Shown here: piece after piece, positions 35,391 to 43,044 of the stretch
Layout: the number at the start of each line of letters is the position of its first letter
Position numbering within the stretch: position 1 is the stretch's first letter
Made by a program: the position numbers and the translations under genes
Notes under the pieces: model-generated
Database searches by the model: none
What the model saw: only the letters and a program-made list of their open reading frames with translations
Told to the model about the DNA's origin: nothing
Assembly (NCBI GenBank): GCA_004294385.1
Contig: REAP01000018.1
Location: forward strand, 1 to 64,000
Direction of reading: 5' to 3'
Origin: Oscillatoriales cyanobacterium
GTDB taxonomy: Bacteria; Cyanobacteriota; Cyanobacteriia; Cyanobacteriales; Microcoleaceae
Length of the DNA stretch: 64,000 bases

Positions 35391-37055
35391 TCAACTCCGT
35401 TTCCAAATCTTAATTTCCCCCAACCAACCCGCACTCACAATCATCTTCCCATCAGCACTAATTGCCACAGCGCTAACATAGCCAGAATGCCCGCTCAAAG
35501 TACCTCTCAAATCACCCGTTAGCGAAGCCCTCGAAGAGGATCGCAAATCCCACAATCTGACACTCTTATCCCAACTGCCGCTAACCAGTATACTCCCATC
35601 CCGACTGAAAGCCACCGACCAAACCCCGTCTGTATGCCCGCTCAAACGCCGAATTAACTGCCCGTTTCCGGCATTCCACAAACCCACAGTGCCGTTGCTA
35701 TTTCCCGCAGCCAAACTCTTGCCATCCGGGCTAAAAGCTACAGACAAAACCGACAAATTCTTGCCACTAATTGTGCGAATTCCTTCACCATTAGCCAAAT
35801 TCCACAACCTAATTGAACCATCCTTGCTACCGCTAGCTAAAACCTGGCTGTCGGGACTTATGGCAACAGTATTCACCAAGCCAGAATGCCCAGTCAAAGT
35901 CCGCAACAATTCCCCAGTTTTCGTATTCCAAATTTTAATGCTTTTGTCCCAACTTCCACTAACTAAAAATTCACCATTTACACTAATTGCAACCGTTGAA
36001 ATAGCATTAGTATGTCCGGTTAAAGTTCGTACAAGTGCGCCAGTTTCTAAGTTCCAAATCTTGATAGTTTTGTCGTCGCTACCGCTAGCTAAAATTTTGC
36101 CATCAGCACTCATTGCTACTGCATTTACTGATTCCGTATGTCCTCGCAGTGTACTTTTTAATTCTCCGCCCGGTAAATTCCAAACAGAGATAGTACCGTT
36201 ACTATTTCCTGTCGCAAAATAAGCGGAAACCAGGGAGACTGAATTGACTACTTCTGAAGGTGCTTTGATGGTGTTTGTGGCTGCAAATGCGATCGCACTT
36301 GCAGGCTTGCGGGGTGAATTATTAACAGGATTTGAGGGAGTTTTGGCAGTAGGAGATTCAGGGACTATCGGTAGCGAAACAGTTAAGCGCCATTTCATGA
36401 AAGTATTGATTTCTATCCCAGCAGACACGATTTTATCAGAATTATTCTCAAGCTTCACAATGCCATTAATTGCGATCAATTTCCCCGCATCGTCGAGCAC
36501 TGGGCCACCACTCATGCCTGCTCTCACTAAGTTATTGTATACCAATGTATAACCGTTCCAGGCAGTCTGGCGGCCGGTCAGCAAGCCTTCTGTAGCCAGG
36601 AAAATCGGCTGTCGGAGGGAACCACCAGATATCGGCCAGCCCGCGACGATGGCCTTTTTTCCCGCAGTTGCTGGGGAATTGGCTAATTGAGCGAGGGGAT
36701 AGCTTTCAGGGCTGCTGAAGGGGACGATCGCCAAATCTGCACCGGGCATTCGCCGGATCAAACTATAGTATACAGAGTGAGCTTTTCCGTCGGGAGTGAT
36801 GACGCGATAATCACCAGCCTGATCTACAACGTGCCAGTTGGTGAGGATATAGTAAGTGTTACCTTTTTTTTCTAAAATTACTCCTGAACCGCCTTTTGGC
36901 CCTTCTATGCGGACGGTGACGGCTTTAGCAACGGTTTTAACTTGGTCGGCGGTTAAGGCGAGGGCGATTTGAGGTGAGGTGAAGGGGAGAAGAGAAATGG
37001 TGCTAAGTGCGATCGTAGCACTCAAAATAGCCGGAATTGTTCTGCTGTAATTCAT
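35391..37055 (-). CDS. Secreted trypsin-like protease with seven WD40 repeats
   Basis: 554 residues. Signal peptide (about 1-34, AILSATIALSTISLLPF ... ALA), then an S1/HtrA-like protease domain (35-220) with the triad visible: His in ILTNWHVVDQ, Asp in PGADLAIVPF, Ser in RAGMSGGPVLDD. A linker with SPTAKTPSNPVNNSPRKP leads to six clear WD40 repeats (GH...IKIWN type; about 290-554) plus one degenerate repeat, enough for a seven-bladed propeller. Likely a periplasmic or extracellular protease whose propeller recognises partners. Similar fusions are common in filamentous cyanobacteria. The final repeat ends with IKIWKRS. Confidence 0.93.
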   Translation of the reverse strand: MNYSRTIPAILSATIALSTISLLPFTSPQIALALTADQVKTVAKAVTVRIEGPKGGSGVILEKKGNTYYILTNWHVVDQAGDYRVITPDGKAHSVYYSLIRRMPGADLAIVPFSSPESYPLAQLANSPATAGKKAIVAGWPISGGSLRQPIFLATEGLLTGRQTAWNGYTLVYNNLVRAGMSGGPVLDDAGKLIAINGIVKLENNSDKIVSAGIEINTFMKWRLTVSLPIVPESPTAKTPSNPVNNSPRKPASAIAFAATNTIKAPSEVVNSVSLVSAYFATGNSNGTISVWNLPGGELKSTLRGHTESVNAVAMSADGKILASGSDDKTIKIWNLETGALVRTLTGHTNAISTVAISVNGEFLVSGSWDKSIKIWNTKTGELLRTLTGHSGLVNTVAISPDSQVLASGSKDGSIRLWNLANGEGIRTISGKNLSVLSVAFSPDGKSLAAGNSNGTVGLWNAGNGQLIRRLSGHTDGVWSVAFSRDGSILVSGSWDKSVRLWDLRSSSRASLTGDLRGTLSGHSGYVSAVAISADGKMIVSAGWLGEIKIWKRS

Positions 37056-37256
37056 TTTTTTTTAACTTAACATATCAATATCTCAACTGACGGAAAACTT
37101 TTCCGGGTTGTGGCATATTGTGACACAAATTGTAGGTATGGCAATCTTAATTATTTACAAAATGCTGTTAAGCAAATGGGAAGAAATACATGGCATTTAA
37201 AAACTGGGACAAAGAATTAACCGAGGGAAATCTTCATACACAAAACAAAAATTATG

Positions 37257-37388
37257 TAGGGTGCGTCAGTTAGAGTTTTTTGTGAATAATTGAGAGTTTA
37301 AATGCTGACGCACCGCACTGCTAAAGAAGGTGCGTCAGGATTGATGATTTTCTACAAGCTGGTTAGCTTCGCCCTGACGCACCCTACA
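37257..37388. repeat. GTAGGGTGCGTCAG inverted repeat element
   Basis: GTAGGGTGCGTCAG (37257-37270) faces CTGACGCACCCTAC (37373-37386). Inside are a second pair of CTGACGCACC / GGTGCGTCAG around 37310-37340. It is the only structured feature in the 355-bp gap between the protease and pirin genes. Confidence 0.88.
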
Positions 37389-37410
37389 GTGAAGGGTTTT
37401 TAGGGCAATT

Positions 37411-38109
37411 TCATGCCAAATCAAACAGCAAGATTTCAGCATCTGCTGTAGCTTCAATCACCAACTCAGACTCATCGCTAACCGCCGCCCCATCGCCCTT
37501 TTCCAAAGCCAAACCATTGAGCAAAACTGAGCCTCGTGCTACTTGTACCCAAGCATGGCGATTAAGCTGCAAAGCATGAGAAACTCGCGAATTTTTATCC
37601 AAAATAGCCGCATACAAATCCACATCTTGATGAATTTTCACAGCACCATCTCTAGCATCCCGCGCCGCAACCAAACGCAATTTTCCGCGTCTTTCTGCTA
37701 CTGGGAAATCTCGCTGTTCGTAACTAGGTGACAATCCATTGGTATCGGGCAACAGCCAAATTTGTAGCAGATGAACCGGGTCAGTTTGCGAGTAATTGAA
37801 CTCGCTGTGCTGGATACCCGTACCTGCACTCATCCGCTGCACTTCACCGGGTTTAATTACCGCACCAGTACCCAAACTGTCCTTATGTTCTAACGCTCCT
37901 TCTAGTACATAAGTAATGATTTCCATGTCCTCATGGCCATGAGTGCCGAAACCTTTGCCAGGGTTAATGATATCCTCATTAATTACTCGTAAAGAGCGAA
38001 AGCTCATATAATTTGGATCGTAATAATTGGCAAAGGAAAATGTGTGATAACTGTCCAGCCAACCGTGATTTGCGTGTCCTCTGGCTGCACTTTTGCGAAT
38101 GGCAATCAT
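37411..38109 (-). CDS. Pirin family protein (bicupin)
   Basis: 232 residues from ATG 38109 (TTGAGGATTC precedes). Bicupin with the N-terminal metal site in FGTHGHEDMEIITYVLEG...HKDSLG and HSEFN, and AGTGIQHSE. Pirins of this type include quercetin 2,3-dioxygenases (YhhW) and redox sensors. Second cupin is degenerate, as usual. It is transcribed away from an HxlR-family regulator with a palindrome in between, so regulation by that protein (quinone, aldehyde or oxidative signals in the family) is a fair inference. Confidence 0.93.
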   Translation of the reverse strand: MIAIRKSAARGHANHGWLDSYHTFSFANYYDPNYMSFRSLRVINEDIINPGKGFGTHGHEDMEIITYVLEGALEHKDSLGTGAVIKPGEVQRMSAGTGIQHSEFNYSQTDPVHLLQIWLLPDTNGLSPSYEQRDFPVAERRGKLRLVAARDARDGAVKIHQDVDLYAAILDKNSRVSHALQLNRHAWVQVARGSVLLNGLALEKGDGAAVSDESELVIEATADAEILLFDLA

Positions 38110-38190
38110 TTTTTGAATCCTCAATGAAACCTATTTGGGTGTTTCTCGTATATTTCAAGTTTAGACCGAGTAAAGCTATTATGGGAAGTA

Positions 38191-38206
38191 CGCACTTCAA
38201 AGTGCG
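38191..38206. promoter_or_regulatory. Palindromic operator candidate (CGCACTT-CA-AAGTGCG)
   Basis: A perfect 7-bp inverted repeat with a 2-bp centre, 20 bp before the hxlR-type gene and 82 bp before the pirin gene. Position and symmetry suit binding by the dimeric HxlR protein. Binding has not been shown. Confidence 0.6.
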
Positions 38207-38226
38207 GTAGTTACCAAAAAGATACT

Positions 38227-38565
38227 ATGCAAGTTACCGTAAAAGGCGATCGGGCAAATTGCCCTGTAGAACGAACTCTAGAGGTAATTGGCGGGCGCTG
38301 GAAAGTCTTGATTCTCCGGGAGCTATTTCCCGGAGTGAAGCGTTTTAACGAGCTGCAACGAGCTGTTAACGGCATTACTCAGAAAATGCTGACACAGCAA
38401 TTGCGGGAGATGGAATCAGACGGGATTGTGCATCGAGAAGTTTACTTGCAAGTTCCACCGAAAGTTGAATATTCCCTAACAGCTTTGGGCGAAAGTCTCA
38501 AACCGATTATTGATACTATGCACGAATGGGGAATTCAGCATTTGGTCATAACCAATAAATACTAA
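38227..38565 (+). CDS. HxlR family winged-helix regulator
   Basis: 112 residues. [36 protein letters not shown], then [25 protein letters not shown] and a wing [15 protein letters not shown]: the whole HxlR/MarR-like domain, with the N-terminal Cys (in RANCPVERT) that senses thiol-reactive compounds in YodB/HypR-type members. Divergent from pirin; likely represses itself and pirin from the palindrome at 38191. The stop is one base before the next ATG. Confidence 0.93.
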   Translation: MQVTVKGDRANCPVERTLEVIGGRWKVLILRELFPGVKRFNELQRAVNGITQKMLTQQLREMESDGIVHREVYLQVPPKVEYSLTALGESLKPIIDTMHEWGIQHLVITNKY

Positions 38566-38566
38566 C

Positions 38567-38968
38567 ATGAACAACATAGAGCGTCTTGCCACCCTCAACC
38601 GCATCCGCAAATTCAGCCGCCTCATGGATAGTGCCTTCAGTATCCCCGGCACCAAATTTCGCATCGGTTTAGATCCGATAATCGGTTTAGTACCCGGTGC
38701 GGGCGACATAGTAGATACCGCGTTTTCCGCCTACCTGATTTATTTAGCAACTCGATTCAATATTCCCCCAAAAACTTTAGGCACAATGATTTATAATATT
38801 AGTCTAGAAGCAGTAATTGGCTCAATACCTTTAGTCGGAGATATCTTCGATGCTTTTTATAAATCCAACATGAGAAATCTTGCCCTTTTAGAAGAGCACA
38901 TCGCATTAGTTGAACCGGAACTAACCGAAGTTGCAAAACCTGTTTCTGAATCATCTATTAAACCGTAG
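38567..38968 (+). CDS. DUF4112 membrane protein
   Basis: 133 residues. The DUF4112 signature is clear: LMDSAFSIPGTKFRIGLDPIIGLVPGAGDIVDTAFSAYLIYLA, then MIYNISLEAVIGSIPLVGDIFDAFYKSN. Two hydrophobic hairpins with conserved G-D loops. Function is unknown. It begins one base after the HxlR gene's stop, which suggests co-transcription with the regulator. Confidence 0.9.
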   Translation: MNNIERLATLNRIRKFSRLMDSAFSIPGTKFRIGLDPIIGLVPGAGDIVDTAFSAYLIYLATRFNIPPKTLGTMIYNISLEAVIGSIPLVGDIFDAFYKSNMRNLALLEEHIALVEPELTEVAKPVSESSIKP

Positions 38969-39004
38969 GGGCGGGTTTAGGCAAATTATTAGTAGCCGAA
39001 ATTA

Positions 39005-39273
39005 GGAGACGGCAGTGCCCATTGGTGTCAACTTAAGACTGAAAGCCTTGAGAAATCTGGTTTTTACCTGAGTCTAGATCCCCCTAAATCCCCCTTAAGA
39101 AGGGGGACTTTGATCGGACTCCTGTCCCCCCCTTCTTAAGGGGGGTTAGGGGGGATCTGGCCTTAATCGTCAAACAGTAGTCTCTGAAGGGGTTTGACGT
39201 TAAGTTGACACCTATGGGCAGTGCCGTGTCCCTACCTAAAATAACATTGTAGGGATACGGCACTGCCGTCTCC
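39005..39273. repeat. GGAGACGGCAGTGCC-family hairpin carrying an insertion
   Basis: Left arm GGAGACGGCAGTGCC at 39005-39019; after the insertion the repeat resumes (GGCAGTGCCGTGTCCCTACC) and its inverse arm ends at 39273. Without the insertion it would equal the 63-bp hairpin at 33886. A palindrome ATTCCGGT-TAT-ACCGGAAT follows at 39279; the same motif, with a TAC-A loop, precedes the EamA gene at 56404. No gene is seen from 38969 to 39309. Confidence 0.88.
39020..39216. mobile_element. MITE-like element 2 with TIRs and 9-bp direct repeat
   Basis: 197 bp, ends CATTGGTGTCAACTTAAG and (other strand) CATAGGTGTCAACTTAA; flanked by GGCAGTGCC at 39011-39019 and 39217-39225. Same target, same orientation and same first bases (through CTGAAAG) as element 1. 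The interior is different: it contains a long, near-perfect hairpin with CCCCCTAAATCCCCCTTAAG on one side (39082-39174 overall), itself a known kind of dispersed repeat in such genomes. No reading frame of note. Confidence 0.8.
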
Positions 39274-39309
39274 TCATCATTCCGGTTATACCGGAATTGA
39301 TATTAGATA

Positions 39310-40371
39310 TTATTTGTAGAATCTGCCCTTATAAAATAATGAATAATGGCGTTTCACAGATTCCACCAAAGCAATAACATCAGATTCCTGGGTATTAAAA
39401 GCAGTCACAAGTCTGACAGTACATCCAGTTTCACTATCCCACCGATAGAACATAAATCCTTCAGCTAAAACCGCAGCAATGACAGACTCAGGAAGTTGCA
39501 CAAAAATTTCATTAGCTTCAATAGGATGACAAAAATTAACTCCCTCAATACTAGCTAAACCTGCCGCTAATCTAGCAGTCATCTGATTTGCATGAGCTGC
39601 ATTTTTTAGCCACAAATCATCAGTAATGTAAGCTTCCAACTGCGCCGACAAAAACCGCATTTTTGAGAACAGATGCCCGCTACGCTTGCGGTAAAAAGGA
39701 AAAGTATTCGCTAATTTTCGATTAAAAAAAACAACAGATTCCGCAGCCATTGCACCATTTTTAGTCGCTCCAAATGATAGAATATCGACACCAGCCCGCC
39801 AAGTGACATCCGCAGGAGAACAGCCAAGACTAGCGACTGCATTAGCAAAGCGAGCTCCATCCATATGCAGGTGTAAATTGTGGCGGCGAACAACTTCCGA
39901 AATCTGCGAAATTTCCCCAGGATTGTAGACGGTTCCAGCTTCCGTTGCTTGAGTGATACTAACAGCGGCCGGCTGTACATGATGCACGACACCTACACCC
40001 GCTTTGTCGAGAATTTTCCCTAAAGTCTCTGCCTCAATTTTAGCATGATTTCCTGTTATAGTCACCAGCTTTGCACCGCCAGTAAAAAACTCCGGTGCAC
40101 CGCATTCATCGAGATTAATATGAGATTCCCCATGGCAATAAACGGCCCCGTAAGGAGGAGTCATCACCGCCAGCGCCAGAGAATTAGCAGCCGAACCAGT
40201 TGCTACAGGAAAAACAGTCACCGATGTCTCGAACAATTCCGAAAACTTAACTTGCAAACGTTGCGTATATTCATCGTCTCCATAAGACATAACCGTACCG
40301 GAATTAGCAGATGCAATTGCAGCCATAATTTCCGGCGAAACTCGAGTTGTGTTGTCGCTACAAAAATTCAT
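39310..40371 (-). CDS. Low-specificity threonine aldolase / beta-eliminating lyase family
   Basis: 353 residues. NFCSDNTTRVSPEIMAAIASA, SYGDDEYTQRLQVKFSELF, ATGSAANSLALAV, the HMDGARFANAVA Asp contacting the cofactor, and the PLP Lys in DILSFGATKNGAM. Cleaves threonine/allo-threonine to glycine and acetaldehyde in characterised members. Full length. No ribosome site is obvious; the ATG at 40371 gives the conserved start. Divergent from the methyltransferase-HIT gene with a 58-bp gap. Confidence 0.88.
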   Translation of the reverse strand: MNFCSDNTTRVSPEIMAAIASANSGTVMSYGDDEYTQRLQVKFSELFETSVTVFPVATGSAANSLALAVMTPPYGAVYCHGESHINLDECGAPEFFTGGAKLVTITGNHAKIEAETLGKILDKAGVGVVHHVQPAAVSITQATEAGTVYNPGEISQISEVVRRHNLHLHMDGARFANAVASLGCSPADVTWRAGVDILSFGATKNGAMAAESVVFFNRKLANTFPFYRKRSGHLFSKMRFLSAQLEAYITDDLWLKNAAHANQMTARLAAGLASIEGVNFCHPIEANEIFVQLPESVIAAVLAEGFMFYRWDSETGCTVRLVTAFNTQESDVIALVESVKRHYSLFYKGRFYK

Positions 40372-40429
40372 AAGAATATTCGGTAAACATAATCTATAAT
40401 ATAACTCATATAATAAAAATTATGTTACC

Positions 40430-41287
40430 ATGAAAAAGCAGCACAATAAATTTAGCCACTTGACGGCAATAGAAAGAATTCACCTGTCATTTCCGGCAAA
40501 ACAATTATTAGATAAAAAATTGCTACAAGGTAAAGTTTTAGACTTTGGGTGTGGCTTTGGCAATGACGTGAAATTATTGCACCAAAAAGGCTTTGATATT
40601 ACAGGTTACGACCCATATTATTTCCCGGAATTTCCCGATCGCAAATTCGATACAATCATTTGTTTTTATGTTTTGAATGTTTTGTTTCCCGAAGAACAAG
40701 CTAATGTGCTGATGCAAGTATCGCATTTGTTGAAGCCGGGAGGTAAAGCATATTTTGCTGTGAGAAGAGACCTCAAAAAAGAAGGATTTCGAGAACATTA
40801 TGTTCATAAAAAGCCTACCTATCAGTGCATAGTCAAACTTCCCTTTAAATCAGCACATTTAGATGAGTCTTGCGAAATATATGAATATGTCCATTACAAT
40901 TACCAAAGAAATTCATCTAACCATTGTATATTTTGCAACCCACATAAACATCTAATTTTAATAACTGAGTCAGCAACAGCTTATGCTATACTTGATGCTT
41001 ATCCTGCCAGCAAAGGTCATGTTTTGATAATTCCTAAACGTCATGTTGCCAATTATTTTGAACTGCCGTTTCGAGAACAATCAGCTTGTTGGTTTATGGC
41101 TAATAAGGTGCAAGATATTTTAACTAAAGAGTTTCATCCTGATGGTTTCAATGTGGGGATAAATATTAATAAAGATGCGGGTCAAAGTCGAAGTCATGCT
41201 GCTATTCATATTATCCCACGCTACCGAGGTGATGTGACTGGAAATAAAGGTGGGATTAGATACGTGATTCCAAAGAGTGAAAAATAA
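40430..41287 (+). CDS. Methyltransferase-HIT fusion protein
   Basis: 285 residues. Residues 1-150: class I SAM-dependent methyltransferase with KVLDFGCGFGNDVKLL (motif I), ITGYDPYYFPEFPDRKFDTIICFYVLNVL. Residues 165-285: HIT domain with CIFCNPHKHLILITESATAYAILDAYPASKGHVLIIPKRH. The catalytic region reads SHAAIHIIPRYRGD: where the usual HIT triad is H-x-H-x-H, the middle (nucleophilic) His is Ala. The HIT hydrolase activity is therefore doubtful. This domain order is known in bacteria, but the change at the active site is notable. Both domains would act in the cytoplasm. Confidence 0.85.
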   Translation: MKKQHNKFSHLTAIERIHLSFPAKQLLDKKLLQGKVLDFGCGFGNDVKLLHQKGFDITGYDPYYFPEFPDRKFDTIICFYVLNVLFPEEQANVLMQVSHLLKPGGKAYFAVRRDLKKEGFREHYVHKKPTYQCIVKLPFKSAHLDESCEIYEYVHYNYQRNSSNHCIFCNPHKHLILITESATAYAILDAYPASKGHVLIIPKRHVANYFELPFREQSACWFMANKVQDILTKEFHPDGFNVGININKDAGQSRSHAAIHIIPRYRGDVTGNKGGIRYVIPKSEK

Positions 41288-41290
41288 GTA

Positions 41291-41470
41291 GAAGGAAGAA
41301 GGAAGAAGGCCCTTCGACTACGCTCAGGGAACGCTTCAGGAAGAAGGAAGAAGGAAGAAGGAAATTCTTCGACCCAACGACTGCGTTTATCCTGAGCCCA
41401 ACGACGGAGTTTATCCTGAGCGTAGTCGAAGGGCTCAGGGCACCGCTCCGCTCAGGAACCGCTCGTAAAA
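41291..41470. repeat. GGAAGAA STRR with several CCTTCGACTACGCTCAGG-type copies
   Basis: Heptamer GGAAGAA arrays (41291-41308, 41338-41363) with the dispersed repeat inserted at 41310 and others at 41390-41460, some inverted. The remainder to 41637 (AT-rich) shows no gene and may hold the promoter of the next one. Confidence 0.88.
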
Positions 41471-41637
41471 AGATTTTTTTTTACCGCAGAAGCGCAGAGA
41501 ACATAGAGGAATTGAGAAGGACAGATTCATAATTTTTGTAAGGATTGTTATATTTGAGCAAAGGGTGAGCAAAATAGGGTTAAAATGTGTTTACCAAGTC
41601 TAAAACTACACATTAGCAGTAATTTGGTGTTCTGTTT

Positions 41638-42207
41638 ATGTCTAAGCGCAAAAAGCAAGAATGGCTCAAGGAAACCCTAGAGCTCAAAGAGAACCATAAC
41701 TGGAAATCAAAACCGGGAACTCGCATCTTTGTCGCCGGAAGAGGAGCTGTCCGTTTTGATGTCCCCGATGATTGGCATTTTGAACCCGATACAAAGTCGT
41801 TCCGGTTTACGGACAAAAAACCGCCGGATGATGATTGTGGTTTGGAAGTTTCGTTTAATTTACTTCCCCCAGGAAACTGGGCAGATTTTCCCTTGGCTCC
41901 GCTATTGAAGCAGGTGGCGGAAGAAGACAGTCGGAATCCATTCGATATGGGAGAAATCATTCAACTGAAGCGACAAACTGCTCGGATTGTTTGGACTGAA
42001 TTCAAATTTATCGACCCTCCAGAACAGCGGGCTGCTTATTCGCGAATCTGTGTGGGATTGGGTTCTAATGTTCAGTGTTTGATTACTTTTGATTACTGGG
42101 TTGATGATGCTGAGCGTTTGACTCCTGTCTGGGATACGGTGATGGAAACGTTAGTTTTAGGGTTGTTTATTAGTGACCCTCGAACTGGATTTGCACGGCC
42201 AGATTAG
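41638..42207 (+). CDS. Hypothetical protein (189 aa)
   Basis: I do not recognise this family. The N-terminal 25 residues are strongly charged (SKRKKQEWLKETLELKENH), followed by an all-beta-looking body: RIFVAGRGAVRFDVPDDWHFEPDTKSFRFTDKKPPDDDCGLEVSFN and ARIVWTEFKFIDPPEQRAAYSRICVGLGSNVQCLITFDYW. The 'fdvPddW' phrase followed by a beta sheet and 'W..v..TL.lG' ending resembles the PsbP/Mog1-like fold (DUF1795-type) but this is only a resemblance. No signal peptide, no membrane segments. Stands alone; a terminator-like hairpin follows. Confidence 0.6.
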   Translation: MSKRKKQEWLKETLELKENHNWKSKPGTRIFVAGRGAVRFDVPDDWHFEPDTKSFRFTDKKPPDDDCGLEVSFNLLPPGNWADFPLAPLLKQVAEEDSRNPFDMGEIIQLKRQTARIVWTEFKFIDPPEQRAAYSRICVGLGSNVQCLITFDYWVDDAERLTPVWDTVMETLVLGLFISDPRTGFARPD

Positions 42208-42243
42208 ATATATGTACAGTTTGAAATGGTGGGTTTTGTGTGT

Positions 42244-42282
42244 CTAAATCCCCGATTTTTTGCAGAAGTCGGGGATCTAAAT
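42244..42282 (+). terminator. Terminator-like hairpin
   Basis: CTAAATCCCCGATTTT pairs, with one mismatch, with GAAGTCGGGGATCTAAAT. Same family as the hairpin at 6799. It lies 37 bp after the preceding stop; there is no long T run. Confidence 0.5.
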
Positions 42283-42374
42283 CTCTCAGCTATTCATTGT
42301 GGATCAGCCCTTAAAAATCAATACTATGAGATAAGTGATAATCTATATTAAGCTCTGCCAATTTCTACAATATT

Positions 42375-42692
42375 TTAACCATTTTTTAGCAACTCCAAAG
42401 CTTCAGAAAAAGCGCGGATAAAAATGCGTTCCAAGTCTCTATTGGTAATATTCCCACAGGTCAACCAAAGAATTTGTGGGGGGCTTCCTAAACGCATGAC
42501 TAAATCGATAAAATCTCGATCCTTAGTGATAACAACAGTACCATAACCGTTAGCGCGAGCTGCATTAAATATCTCAATATCTTGAGCGTCTGACAGCCCA
42601 ATATCCCTTAGAGTTACTGCACTCACACCAAATGTAATACTCAACCACTCTGCGAGACTAGGAGGAAGTTGAGCATTTAGCCAGAAAATCAT
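42375..42692 (-). CDS. DUF5615 PIN-like toxin
   Basis: 105 residues. Mut7-C/PIN-like fold: N-terminal IFWLNAQLPPSLAEWLS (in place of the usual D-x-x-L), GLSDAQDIEIFNAARANGYGTVVITKDRDFIDLV with the acidic TKDxDF motif, and ILWLTCGNITNRDLERIF. Note the first acidic residue (usually Asp in 'FLaDAqLP') reads Asn-Ala here (WLNAQLPPSL), which many DUF5615 members share. Predicted ribonuclease toxin of a type II-like pair, overlapping the DUF433 gene by 4 bp (ATGA). Confidence 0.87.
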   Translation of the reverse strand: MIFWLNAQLPPSLAEWLSITFGVSAVTLRDIGLSDAQDIEIFNAARANGYGTVVITKDRDFIDLVMRLGSPPQILWLTCGNITNRDLERIFIRAFSEALELLKNG

Positions 42693-42922
42693 ACAGCAAT
42701 CCTCGGAAAGTCAATTCGGAGTGCAGCAAAAAGCAAGCAAGCTTGGATATCTTCAGGTTCTAAATCGGGGAAATCTGCCAGAATTTCACTAGCCGGCACA
42801 TTATCCGCTAGGGTTTCTAGAATGTCGCTAACTCGAATTCTCATGCCTCGGATACAGGGGCGGCCTCCACATTTACCTGGAGTTTGAGTAATTCGATTGA
42901 GTAAAGGAGTTTTGTCTAGCAT
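42689..42922 (-). CDS. DUF433 antitoxin
   Basis: 77 residues. The DUF433 signature is complete: RITQTPGKCGGRPCIRGMRIRVSDILETLADNVPASEILADFPDLEPEDIQACLLFAA. A small helical DNA-binding-type protein, the usual partner of DUF5615. First gene of the two, with translational coupling. Confidence 0.92.
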   Translation of the reverse strand: MLDKTPLLNRITQTPGKCGGRPCIRGMRIRVSDILETLADNVPASEILADFPDLEPEDIQACLLFAALRIDFPRIAV

Positions 42923-43044
42923 AAGTCTTACCTAGAGAAAGTCATTATTTTAGGACTTTAAGACGATCGCCCATTCTCCGTAAAATACTAACACAAATAC
43001 CGTACAATGATCCCACCATCCCGCATCTACCAAGCCCTCATCCC

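Noticed and set aside
35689..36222. Long plus-strand frame within the protease-WD40 gene
   Set aside because: It is antisense to well-supported WD40 repeats and has no features of its own; its regularity mirrors the repeats.
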